From Amblyornis subalaris (lineage: Eukaryota; Chordata; Aves; Passeriformes; Ptilonorhynchidae): a stretch of DNA of 64,000 bases. Of this stretch, positions 1 to 11,300 are shown piece after piece. The notes beneath the pieces were generated by a model that made no database searches, was not told the origin of the DNA, and saw only the letters and a program-made list of their open reading frames with translations. The translations under genes and the position numbers were made by a program. How positions within the stretch are numbered: the stretch's first letter is position 1; each line of letters begins with the position of its first letter. Where the stretch lies: the NCBI GenBank assembly GCA_018881555.1, contig JACAXG010000014.1, forward strand, positions 746,586 through 810,585, given 5' to 3'.

Positions 1-3000
1 GTTGGTGAGTTTTCTCATAGAAAACACAGCTGAAGTATGCACTTTCCACACTTGGGTAAAAACTATCTAATTGAAGCTACCTTCCCAGGCTTCAGTAAAA
101 TACAGGACATTAANTAAGCAGCCAGTCCTTCCCTGGTTTTCCAGTCCAAGGTGGTTTGTGTGTGGCAGGACACGCTGGTAGCTGGGCACTGTGTGTCTGT
201 CTGTGCTGGCAGCCAGTCAGTCAGTTGGGCCTGGAGCCTCTCCAGCAGCTCTGCCCACCCAGCTCCTCTTTTGGAAGAAAGTTATAGAGCATTTCTTGCA
301 TCTGAGATTACTAGATATAAAAAATGTGGAGTGTCCTCCAGGTGTAACTCCCTGCTGAGTCCACTCACTGCTCCCCTGAACTTCTCAAAAATGAATTATG
401 AGCATGTGTTTGCTTATTTTTTGCTTATTTGCATTTAAATGTACAATCTGCTCATGATCAAGGTTAACACTGCTGTTTCCTTGCGATGATGTTTCTGTAG
501 ATGACCCCTCTTCCTAGGATGCAGTTCCTGAGGTTTTTGTACAGCATCCTCATCCGCTTCTCTGTTGCATCTTCAATTCTTCTATCATTTATTTTCTCAA
601 TGCATTTTTAATCCTCNGATTTCCTGTCCTATGAGCTCTGTCAGAGCCCGTTTCACACACAAATAACCCCTCTTAGGATCCTTCCATGGCTGATGCATAT
701 CCCACATCAGCTGGCTGTGTTCTCTCCTCCATCCATGCAGCTGTATGTGCCTCTGCTTTAGTGAATGCTGGGATCTCTCCCCATTGTTTGCTATTTGTAT
801 ATTGAAAAGAAGAAATGATACAAATCCAGCAAACTCTTCTCTTTTAAGTGATTCTTTCTGCAACTTCTCAAACTCTGGGACTCCTGCCTGGCTCAGCCCC
901 TCACCAACTGTCTGCAGTATGTGCCCAGCAACACTTCCCATACCCCAATGGGGATGTGTCCAGTGGACTTACGACACATACAGGAAAACCTTCCTTCCNG
1001 ATGCGGTAAATAACATTACCTCATCTCTGATACTATTCTTTTCAATGGTGGTTTATTGTAATGGGATGTTTGACACAATGCCAAGAGGTTAAGGAGCTCA
1101 GTCCAAGGTCTGTGAGCCCTGGAGAACAGGAGGAGTATCCACCCCATCCCAGCACTGAGTTAAGAACCCAGCCAGGGAACTTGAAGGCCCTAAGTGTGAA
1201 GTGTTGGGCCTGGCAGAGAAGGTTCATCCTTTTTAAAGGTATTACAGCAGGGCATTAATGTTCTCCACCCTGTGGATCTCTGGAACCTCATTATATTATT
1301 TTGAAAATATCTAGGTTTTGACAGTTTTAATAATTTAGNTTTCTTAATCCTTATGGACTTCCCCAAAGGAGATTGCAAGGTTGCTTGGAGTCACGTAAAT
1401 GAAAAACAGTTTTTAAAATCTATAAAGTTTAATTTCTCCACATTAGACCACGTGTGAGCTCCAGAACTCATCTGACAAGATGTTAAAAATACCACATGAC
1501 CAATGAAATAGAAATATGTGCTGGGCTTTGGAGGGATACAGACCTTAGTGACTTAGCCTTCAAGTCATTGGTGTCTATTGTACCTGTACTGCTTGTTCTC
1601 ATGTTCAATCGATCAGATCCTTTCCAGCCAATCTATTCCCACTCTTACCAGTTTCAATGGGAGGATCTTGGCTAAACTGCCTTTGACATCAGGTACGGAG
1701 CAATTCCCTAAATGGGGTCGTATCCCTTGCCCAGGCCTGGTGTGAGGGTTGGTGTCGAGTGTGTCTGAGGATGGAACCGTGGCGTGAGTGGTTCCTGGGC
1801 TCTGCGTCCAGCCCTGTCCCTCCTCCCGGGTGGAGAAGCACATCCCAAATGCCGCCCTGTGCCGGGGCTTCCCTGGAGGATGAACAGAGCTGACTAACAG
1901 CCAGTACAGCTGGGTGATTTCCAATATGTTTTCATTGCTAAATGGAAATTCCGCTTCACCACTAAAACCTCCAGGAAAGAATTAGCAGTATTGATTGCTG
2001 GGATTTCCCTGCTGTGACAGTGCTCCTGTTGATTTCTCTGGAACCACGATTTTAACGCTTAATGTTTTGCTTGAAGGAAGTAATGACTTCTGTCTAGCCT
2101 GTATGAACGTTTATAACTAAACTTTAATTTTGTCAGGTATTTCTTGACAAAACACTTTGTAAATTTCATGTTCAGCCTTTCATGCCCTGAGTCTCACACT
2201 GCTTCCCAAGGCAGAGCACAAGGGCTTNGAAGGGTCTTTAGGAGGTGTGGGGGCATGACGGTACAAAGCATCAAAAAATTACTTGATTGATTAGCCTTGG
2301 AGATTCTAATGACTAATATTTTAAAGGCTGGCAGAGACTGACTCTTACTGCTGGACATGTGCCTAATTTAAATGAATGTTTTTAGGTTTTGTTTGTAGCA
2401 TTACCCTGTGCAGACGTGGCCGCAGCGCTGGGGGGACGTGGTCAGAACATGTGGCACCTGCTCCCACGCAAGGTTCCCTTCAGTGCCAGTGAGGGACTGG
2501 AGTCTGCTGTGGATCAGCTGCTTCCAGTTCCCTGGAAAACANCCAGAAGCAGCTGGAAGCCCAGAAGGACCCAAAGGGGCCGGANAGCAGTGACGAGCCA
2601 GCACAGGCCGCCTCACCGCGTGCAAGGTTTGACCATGCTTTAGTCATTGCTCACAGCCAGAGTTGTGGTGTTGAGAGCAGAGACCTCGGCAGCCTCACGG
2701 CTGAGTGAAACAAGAAGCATTTTACTCTAAGAAAGATGTGTTTAATTGTTTCTAAAACGTTTGAAAGGCTCTGAAAGTCTCTAGACAATATTGCTGTTTC
2801 AAAATGCAGTGTGAATGCCAAAAAAAGCCCAGTGAGGCTGGTTTACTGTGCTCAAAGCTTTTTTGAAAAATCTTTCACTTTAAACATAACAAATCCCAAG
2901 CACTTCTGAATAAAACATGGGTATATAAGGCAGAAGGATGTACAAGTTTGCTAATATCCGTACTTACNGTATAACAAAGCACAAGTTCCTTTATGCAAGC

Positions 3001-6000
3001 TCCTGCCTCAGTGCAAGAGGGGTCTGATGGAGAACAATACAAGGGAATAATACACAGACAGAGGTTTATTTTTATAGAAATAACAGTTTAAGAAAATTTA
3101 TTATCTCTTTTGTGAAATTAAAAGTAAAAATATTTGTAGCACTTTTCTTTTTCAAATTAAAACGTATTTTTTGTTAAAGAGCATTTTAATAGAGGTTTTG
3201 TCTGTTTGGAATTTAAAAAAATGGACCCATAATATTTCTAGTAACCCATTTCCCACATTTGAAATAAGCTTTTTTTCATTAAAAAATTTCATTGCTGGTG
3301 GTGAAACAGGNTTAGATTTATCCAAAATACCTCACACTTCCTGTGAGACCTCAGAATGTAGTCACACTTTGAAAATTCATGGATTATTAAAAACATTCTG
3401 AAAAAGAAAGTTTCTGTTGCTGATTCTCATCAGGCTAAAATGTCTATTCCTGTCACAAGAACTTCAAAGCATAACTAGTAGAAAAGTGTGGTGGGTTTTT
3501 TTGGTTTTGNTTTGGTTTTTTGTAGTATCATTTAATTTAAATGGTGTTGACTTAAAATCCTNCTGAGAAAGACTCTGATTTGTTCTGGCTCTTTAACTCT
3601 GTAACAGAAACAATCCTGGGATTGATGAGGATGAAGGGCATGTGAGAGAGGGAGTTACNTAGATTGTGGTTGTTTCTGGAGAGTTCACTCATTTACATGT
3701 AAAGGAAAATTCTATCAGGTTTNTTGTAAATACTGTTGTAAATAATTTTAATGTTATTGGAAATAATCCTTGCTGAACAGCCCTTGGTTTATAGCTCTGC
3801 TTTCTTCTTCAGACACAAAGGAAATTAGTAAGAACAAAGTCTTAAATTTCTTTTATGAAGACAGGTGTTGCTGATTTATGTGTAATTCCCTGTGAAATAC
3901 TGGCTCGTGGTTCAATTGAGTCTAAAATTATTTAGGNCTAAGAAGAGTTTAGAAATGTCTTGGAACTGAAGAGCCTAGTAGGCACAGACAAAGCAATATA
4001 CAAAGCAGGGAAAATGCTTTGGGAAGCAACNGCAAATCAGGTTATTTCAAGAAAACAAACAAATGCTGTTGCCAGAGATGACAGGAGAGCTGCACAGAGC
4101 TTTAAAATGAGCACGTGCACAGGACTGTCCTGTGGCCTGCAGGAATGTGTCAGGGCTGTAAAAATGAAGGAGTGTAACAGTTGATGGAGGACAGCTCAGC
4201 TGCAGTCACTGCTGGGCCTTGCAGAAACACCGGAAAAGCACCAAATGCTGGTCACACCTATGGGTATGGCAGAAAAATGGCTTATTGGGAAGAATGGGTG
4301 GTAGACTAAAACCATGTGTAAGTCAAGAATAAAGAAAGACCTGTGGGTTACACACAGGGTGATCACATGTTGCATTGAACTTGGACAGACTGTCGAGCTA
4401 CTCTAAACATGTCCGAAAGGGCTGAAGATAAAATTCGGACTGGGGCAGAGTATTTAGGAGGCTAAATATATTTGAAATAAAGGACAAAATTCCTAACAAT
4501 AACTTCACTGTATAAAATCCTGCTCTGGACAGATTCATTCTACTACAAGTGCTCTCAACAGTCCCAGATGTGAGCTGTGAACACACTGCACCTGCAGGTC
4601 TGTATGTTTGACTTCCCACTAATTCTCAAGAAATTGCTCCAGCTAGTTCTTCCTTTCCCACTCTTTGTCTCTGTTCACAGTTCCGTGGGGTTGAACATGG
4701 CAGCCGAGATGTGTGGGCAGGAGGTGGACTCAGTGGGTGCAGCATCCCCCTGCCCTGCAGCCGGCTCTGTGCTCCCAACGCTGACCATGCCCTCGGCTCC
4801 GGCCACGTGCCCGCTGAACACCTCCCGGGGCAGGCATAAACTCGGGAGGGCAGCGCCTAATCGTGTGTGTGGGACTGCGTGGCACGCGGGACAGGGACCA
4901 CGAGTCACTTTAGAATCGACAATTCCTTGGGAAGCTCCAAGGACCTGCTGGAGTTGTTTCCCTCGATCACACACACATTAATGTATTAGCCTGGCCGACA
5001 GTAACAACTCAGCGGCAGAGAGACCCAAGCATTGCAGCTTCTTTTCCGCAGCGTGTTTCCCATTTCCAATGGAATGTGAATACCTCAAGATGAGGCTGCA
5101 CTGCACTCCCACCTGTGCCTGACTCCCACACCTTTGAATGTGAGTCTGTTCACAGCAACAATCTCGTGAAACATCCTCAGAGAAACTGACTCTGGATATT
5201 CTTATGTGAACAGGTTGTGCAACCAAAAATGTGGATTTGGATTATGTTGAATTAACTAAAGAGTTCGGCTAAGAAGTATTCTTGGGGNCTAATATTTAAT
5301 TTCAATGGTTTTCAACCATACATTTTGATTTCTTTTTCAAAGAATGAGCTGAAATTAATAAAAAAGTTTAAAACACTAACATATTTGATAGAAAAAGAAG
5401 CTTTTTTTCCTGTTTTCCTGATGAAACTGGGAGGGCTTGTTGTGGAGGTTTTGCTGCCTCTGGATATTTCCCTCTCACACCTGTGCTGGAACACTGGTAT
5501 GATGGATGGCTGTTGTCCTGCCTAGGAGCGGCCACACTGGCTAAGGACAGGGATTCCGGAGTGTGTATCCATGGCTGTTTTGCTCAATCTCCCTTCTTTC
5601 ACTTTATTTTGCANTACGTTGCAAGACAGGAAACAAAAGGTAAGGCCTAACCAGCAAACAGAATCTTACCGGTTCTTTGAAGGAAGTCAAGAAGCCACAA
5701 CAGAGGAGGCACAAAACCAAAATACTTTTGCAGCTGCATTTGGGTGCACTGAAAGAGGAGAGGTGATACGGCCAAGTTCCCATCGGAAGGGAGGTGCAGG
5801 GAATGAGCCACAAAATTAACACAGTGCGGATCATTTTGGCAATGAAGTTTAGGAGGAAAAATTTTTGAGGGATGATGTTAAAGAGTAAGGGTGGGAATTA
5901 GCTAATGCCTGGTAGTAAAAAGACATGGAGAAACTGGAGTCATGGCTGACTGAGAGGTTACAAACTCAGGTCAGGAAAGGGACAGCGGGTGTGAGCCAGC

Positions 6001-7550
6001 AGCGGGAGAGGAGCAGGGACAAAGCAGGGGGCTGGGGGGAGAAGCAGTGGGATTTGGGGGCCCAGCTGAATGGAGAACAANTCATTCAACAAAGGAAGTA
6101 GAAAAGATGATTAAGATATAAATCTGGATCCTTTGGGGATCTGAGCAAGAAGTAAAACAAAGAGAAGTCAATTCAAGGAAGTAAAGAAGTGTGGGAGGCA
6201 CAGGAACACCGAGTGGGGCAGCCTGCGACTGCTCCACAACAGAGCAAGCCNCAGAAGCCTCACAGGAATTCACTTCGAAATGTATTTCATCAATCTTATT
6301 TCATATTAAGCTAAGAAAGGATTATCAATATTTTTCAGTTTAATTTTAAGCTTCCCCCACCTCGCACCAATATCCTAAAAGCACAGAGAACAGAATCTGA
6401 AGAACTTCCAGTTTGTGAAAGGTATCTGCTTAAGGGTGAGATGAATGAGACCAAGTGGAGGAAGGTGGTTTATTCAGGATAGTTCTGCACAGTTCTCCTG
6501 CACTCCACCCCTGCACNAGCCTATGCTAACATGTAAAATATTTGGATCACTGACAGGAGTGTCACTGGTGATGGTAAGTGCAGAGGAAGCAGTTCAAGGG
6601 TCTTTCCAGAACCCAGCTGTAAGCAGGAGGTGGGACATGGAGTGTCCCAGTGNGCTGCCAGTTCCTGACACAGGGAGGATGGAAGGAAGGTACCCACCAA
6701 ACACGGAGATTTTGTACCAAGTACTTTCTACCAGAGTTTCAATTCAAGTAATAGATTAAAATGAAAGCATAAACTCAATCATTAAATTTAATGCATTGTA
6801 CGTTTGCCTTATATTTTGAAAAGTCCATTGTGATGTCCCAATATAGGCACTTCAGAAAGCAAATCCTGGGACATGGTTGTGGCAAGGAGGTTAAGGAAAC
6901 ACAGACTGGAGGAAGTGGTTACTATGAGCATCCCTGATTCCCAAACCATTTATTTCAGCACAATTAAGATATGCTCGCAGCAATAAAATCAATGATCCTG
7001 TGGTGAACTAATGAGGAAAAGTGTGAGACCTGACTAATAANGAATGGAAATTGCATGTTGTGTGAAAAGCAGTTATCGCTTCCAGATTGTGCAGGCTCTA
7101 CTTTTCTATTTATCAGTAGAATGTACTAATATACCACCACTATAAACTGCTGCAGTTTATTCCTCTATAACCTTTCCCTCCATGAAAGGAAGGCTGTGAA
7201 TTTTTAGGCCTGAGTCCCCCCTTGTTTTCCATCCATCCTCATTCCTACAGACTTACGAGCAGATTCCCACATAGGAAACAGAGGACATGTCTACAAAAAT
7301 CTACCTGCCCCATTGAACAGCCAGACCCATCCGTCACTCTCAGCAGGTGCCTGTGCTCAGAACAGGTATCACCGCGTAATTAATGCAAGCTAGCTATCTA
7401 ACAGTGTAAGTTTATCAGAGTAAACAGATGTAAACAATACTGTCCCTTTGCCATTTACCAGTCATTTCCTCAAGGATGAAAGTTTTAACAACCAGAGGTA
7501 AATCCACCTAGATTTCTAGTTGGCAATGTAAAAAAACCCAATTGTCTTGG
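1..7550. other. Non-coding stretch upstream of the promoter
   Basis: No recognisable gene, RNA gene or intact mobile element is visible. The sequence is mostly AT-rich and CpG-poor, with GC-rich islets near 1.72-1.88, 2.40-2.64 and 4.69-4.92 kb. A purine-rich stretch covers about 5.87-6.25 kb. Open frames here are short and show no family resemblance. The first bases (TTG followed by GTGAGT) resemble a splice donor, but only four bases precede it, so nothing can be concluded. Probably intergenic or intronic. Confidence 0.6.
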
Positions 7551-7707
7551 TTTGTGAGTTTTATTGTACAGTATCTAAAGGACACGGGGAAGCACATTAA
7601 TGACCTTTATTCAGGTGGATTTTGGTGACGCTGCTGTCACAGGTGCTTGTGGGGCACTGGCTGAGGCCAGAGGCTCAGACACATGTGAAGAAGAGGTCAG
7701 CCCTTAC

Positions 7708-7733
7708 CAGCACTTGCTGCTGTCTGCAGACAT
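7708..7733 (-). other. Possible divergent first exon (minus strand)
   Basis: On the minus strand an ATG at 7733 with A at -3 opens a short frame (MSADSSKC) that runs into a consensus donor, CTG|GTAAGG, at 7708/7707. It lies about 110 bp from the first CCAAT box, as expected for a divergent transcript from the same promoter. Only 26 coding bases would be in this exon and no continuing exon was identified, so this is a weak call. It could equally be a chance match. Confidence 0.15.
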
Positions 7734-7840
7734 TTTCACTGGGCACACACAGCTCCAGGCTCTGCCCTGGAGCCACACACGCTGCGCCCTCAGTGCGCCA
7801 CCGAGAGGTGGGCAGGTGCATCTGGGAGCGCAGCTCTCCG

Positions 7841-8034
7841 ATTGGTCCGGAGTTCCCGCGCCGCGCTCCGATTGGCTCGATGTTCCCGCGCCACGCCCCA
7901 ATTGGTCCGGAGTTCCCGCGCAGTGCTCCAATTGGCCTGGCATTCCCGCTCCCAGATTGGCCCAGAGTTCCCGCGCCGCGCCCCGATTGGTCCGGAGTTC
8001 CCGCGCCACGCTNCGATTGGTGCTCGCCGCCNCC
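7841..8034 (+). repeat. Seven-unit 30-bp promoter minisatellite (CCAAT/E2F)
   Basis: ATTGG starts at 7841, 7871, 7901, 7931, 7956, 7986 and 8016: a strict 30-bp period with a single 25-bp step in unit 4. The first 20 bases of units 1, 3 and 6 are identical (ATTGGTCCGGAGTTCCCGCG). Unit 2 shares its CCACGC tail with unit 6, and unit 1 shares CCGCGC with unit 5, a pattern expected from unequal exchange. Unit 7 keeps the CCAAT box but loses the E2F-like core. Read on the minus strand, units 1, 2 and 6 fit the full NF-Y consensus RRCCAATSR; units 3, 4, 5 and 7 each depart at a flanking position. Because 30 is divisible by 3, all frames stay open through the array. The long frames here are therefore an artefact and not protein evidence. 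Confidence 0.9.
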
Positions 8035-8085
8035 TCAGGGAAGGTTCGGCGTGGGGNGGGAGCGAGAGTGCTGAGGGGAGTGAAC

Positions 8086-8163
8086 ATGGCGGCGAGGCAT
8101 GAGGGGAGCGTGTTCAACCGGGGTGGAGCCGCAACACTGCGGTGTANATCACCCTCAGCTCCC
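8086..8163 (+). CDS. Possible first coding exon, gene unrecognised
   Basis: An ATG lies in a strong context (AACATGGCG) just after the CCAAT/E2F array. The frame begins MAARHEGSVFNRGGAATL and stays open for 73 codons, to a TGA at 8305. Two donor sites could end the exon: CCC|GTGAGC at 8163/8164, which would leave 26 codons in phase 0, or the stronger CAG|GTAAAT at 8355/8356, which lies beyond the stop. If the second is used, the ORF is a short peptide or the transcript is non-coding. I do not recognise the peptide and cannot name the gene. The N at 8146 falls inside the frame. The start is supported by promoter position and the YY1-like motif; the coding claim is an inference. Confidence 0.3.
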
Positions 8164-8360
8164 GTGAGCCTGACCTGCTCCTGGAGCCCGTGCAGTTCAT
8201 CCCACATAAGCACAGCTGCCCCTTCTGCTTTCTTCTACAAGCACCTTCATTTTCAGGCTGTGCGCTGCTTCGGAGCAAGGCACGCCAGCTCCCACAGCCA
8301 CCACTGAACTGTCACAAAAGGTAGATGAGCTGTGCACAGTGATACTCCCCTCCAGGTAAA

Positions 8361-11300
8361 TGAAAATTCTGTGTGTCCTCTACAGTCTGATGTATTAAAA
8401 AATAACAGGGTTGTAATAACACAAGATACCTTGCAGAATATGAAAGCTGACTAGGTAATTAAAATTATNTCAGCAGTCATACTGTATTTCCAATACCATG
8501 CAACATATTTGCTGCTTCTAGTTCAGACTGCAATATTTGATGTGTTTTAAAGATCTATTTATTTAAATATCAAATTAAATATTTCTGTGTCCAAATACCT
8601 TGGGCACAGAAAATTTACACGTTCTGCACTTCTAATGAGTTCCTCAGCTAACTGCACTCTCAGCCCACCACAATTGCTGTCACCTTCTATAGCCTAAATT
8701 ACTGAGTTAAAAAAAAAATATAAGTTTGAGGGGTATATGAAAAAAAGTAAAACCCATATGTGGTAAATCAAGTTGTGGAAACATAGGAACTTCTCCCTAA
8801 GTGGGCAACTCTCCCAGTGTTGTCTTCAGCAGTTTCTGTAAATGAGCTTTTTTTCACAGAATCGTTGTTGGGGATGAACGTGAGTGCTCCAGGTTTGCTG
8901 TAGATGGGCTCCTGGGAAACTGCGGGTGCCCCGTGGGCTCCGCCAGGGAGCTTGCTCAGGGAGCTCACAGCTGCAGGATGGAAAGCAGGAGTGTTATTTC
9001 TGCAGGTGAACTTGCCAGTCATGAGGACTACTCAATTGGTCATCATTTATGCTGTGTGTTCTTCCTGTGTTTCTCTAGTGCTAGGCAATGAAAAGAGGAG
9101 AAACAACTGAGACGTGTAGTTGAAGAAGAAGGGAGAGAAATTCTTCTTCTGATGAGTCTTTTATCTTCTCTTTTTTATTTTTTTTTTTAAGTTGCCCTGC
9201 CCTAGCACAGTGTTGTAGTGTTTGTGCTGTAAGTGCTCCAGGAAACAATCCAAATTTAGAGGAGAAACTACTTAATAATTGCTGGAAACACGAAAACCCA
9301 GGAATGATACAAACCACCACTGGAGTGTAACACGTGTGTGTGTCAGCCATCTTCAGTGCTTCATTTTACGTTTGCTGTAGGTCTTCCACAACAAAATGTA
9401 AAAGCTGTGCTGCATCATGAGCTCTTGTATTTATAACATTATTCTATTTAATACCATTTAGTTACTAGAAGAAAATTATCCTCCTCTCGAAACCTCACAT
9501 GTTAGAAAGGAATAGAATTAGAGAATGTTTATGCGGGGGTTCTAAAGTACATGGCAAAGATTTTATCCCTTGAGTATGAATGCCTGCATAAAATCTGAAT
9601 ACTTTTCTGGAAAGGCTTTAATTGCACTCTGATAACAGGAGTCTTTGTGGCAACACTCNCTCAGTGGATCATGAGCAAAAAGCAAAGGAATAGAATTATG
9701 GGGAGACCAACTTCCTCTTTGCTGTGTTCTCTGCGATGCTTTCAGGGTAATTATGATGTGTTTCTGCATTCCAGAATTGTAGGAAAAGAAGATGGGGGAG
9801 GGAAGTGAAATNCTTTGGTAGTTTTGACTCACAAGAAATGCATTTTTATTCACAGGGAGGTCTGGCCCCATTACTATTCAGAAACAAAACAATGCCCAGC
9901 TCAGCAGCTGGAAGGAACCAGGGGCTGGCCGGCAAAGGCAGTACTGGATCTGTGCAGAGGGACGTTGGGTCACGTGTGTCTGAACTGGCCATGCTGGTCA
10001 TTATTTTCAGCCTTGTGATTGTGGTTCAGTAACAAAATACGTGCTGAAGTCAAGGTGCATGGCCACCCGAAGACTTGCAAATCCCACTAGTGACCTTCAG
10101 AGCATTGGTGATTTTGAGTGACTTAATCTTGTGTTCTTTTTGAGGCTTCTGAACCACAGGATATAAGCTGATGTGTTATTCCAGGTCGATGGTGAGATAC
10201 CAAAAAAGCCATTGTTTAGGCTGTCAGCTTTATGAATGGCTGTGGGAGTTGTTAACCTGATTCTCCTGACCTGTGCTGGTCGAAACTGGTACTGGTACTG
10301 AATGTTATTGGTTGTCTTGTGGCCTTGCAAGTGTAATTGCGGACAGTTTTTTCAATCTATCAAATTTACCATGTTCTTGTAGATACAGTTTTTTGCAAGT
10401 TTATTGCATTCTTAAGCCTGTTTTACCCATCCTTGATCTGATCTGTTGCTGTCCAGATTCAGAATTTGTTTTAAGCAGCATTACATACCCGAGCACAAGA
10501 CAGAAAGAGTGGGCAGGGGACTTTTCCTTAAAGCTGGGGATCCCCCCAGCAGGCGCCAGCCCTGGTCAATGNGGAGTCAGATCTTTTGCTCATTTGTACC
10601 AGAGCCCTCAGGCTGTCAGACACTGAACACCCTTTCATCCTTCTGACTTCAAAGTGCTGCTCAGAACTGGGCAGAAAGGGGCTTTGAGTTGGATCTGTAA
10701 TTGAAATGGATCTATTAGGCTGCCCTACCTTGCCCTTTCAAAGCTTGTTGTAGGTAACTTTACAGCAAACGCATCTGTGTTCAGGTAGAGCATGGTCTCA
10801 TGTGGAATTACTGCAGCTCTTTTTAGCTATCTATAAATGCACTTTCCTGGAATTCCGTTTGAGAGGTAAATCAAACACCACCTCGTCTCCTCTTACACAT
10901 AGNTCAAAAATATTCAAGATTCTCAAAGGATTGGAAGCGAATTGTTTTATTAAAAAATTGGCCTTAGTGCTTTTGACACGGCCTGCAGATTTCATACTCT
11001 TTGTCCAGAGGAGCTGAGAAAATTGTGATCAAAAAGCCAAACCCGGAGTTGTGTTCTGGCAGTACAGCTGCCTTGCTGACAAAGGATTGTCAGAGTCAAA
11101 AGCATGGTCTGCTTTGGTCTGAGTTAAAAATCCTCTCGGTAGAACTCTTGCCGTGATAGAACAGCAGCCTCTGAGTAGAGGTGAGGGGTCAGGGGGTTTG
11201 GCCTGGGGCCAGGTGTGGCTGGGGTGGAGACCCAGCCCAGCGTCCTGCCCAGCGCGTGCTGGGGATCTGTGACTAAACCAGTGTCCCCCACCACGGACCC

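Larger units (their letters stand above)
7750..8360. promoter_or_regulatory. CpG-rich promoter with tandem CCAAT and E2F-like boxes
   Basis: This is the most gene-like segment of the window. CpG is dense here, unlike the flanks, and no TATA box is visible. It contains seven ATTGG (inverted CCAAT) boxes, six TTCCCGC cores that fit the E2F half of TTTSSCGC, and an AACATGGCGGC motif at 8083-8093 that matches the YY1 consensus found over many vertebrate start sites. NF-Y plus E2F plus YY1 is the usual composition of housekeeping and cell-cycle promoters. The last CCAAT box lies about 65-70 bp before the ATG, the normal distance for a plus-strand start at about 8080. The first box lies at a similar distance from a possible minus-strand start near 7780, so the promoter may be bidirectional. 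The gene itself is not identified. Confidence 0.7.

Noticed and set aside
2968..3023. A minus-strand exon-like segment (good acceptor, GTAAGT donor, 18 open codons).
   Set aside because: Its phase does not match the candidate minus-strand first exon at 7733-7708, and it shows that such pseudo-exons occur on both strands by chance.
5526..5639. A 114-bp segment between CTGTTGTCCTGCCTAG and AAG|GTAAGG, open in one frame for 38 codons.
   Set aside because: Upstream of the only convincing promoter, peptide unfamiliar, and openness over 38 codons is not rare by chance.
7600..8307. Open frames of 235, 150, 86 and 169 codons across the promoter, with 10-residue protein repeats.
   Set aside because: A 30-bp DNA repeat keeps all frames open and yields repeats in every frame on both strands. 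The CCAAT/E2F content explains it better as a promoter.
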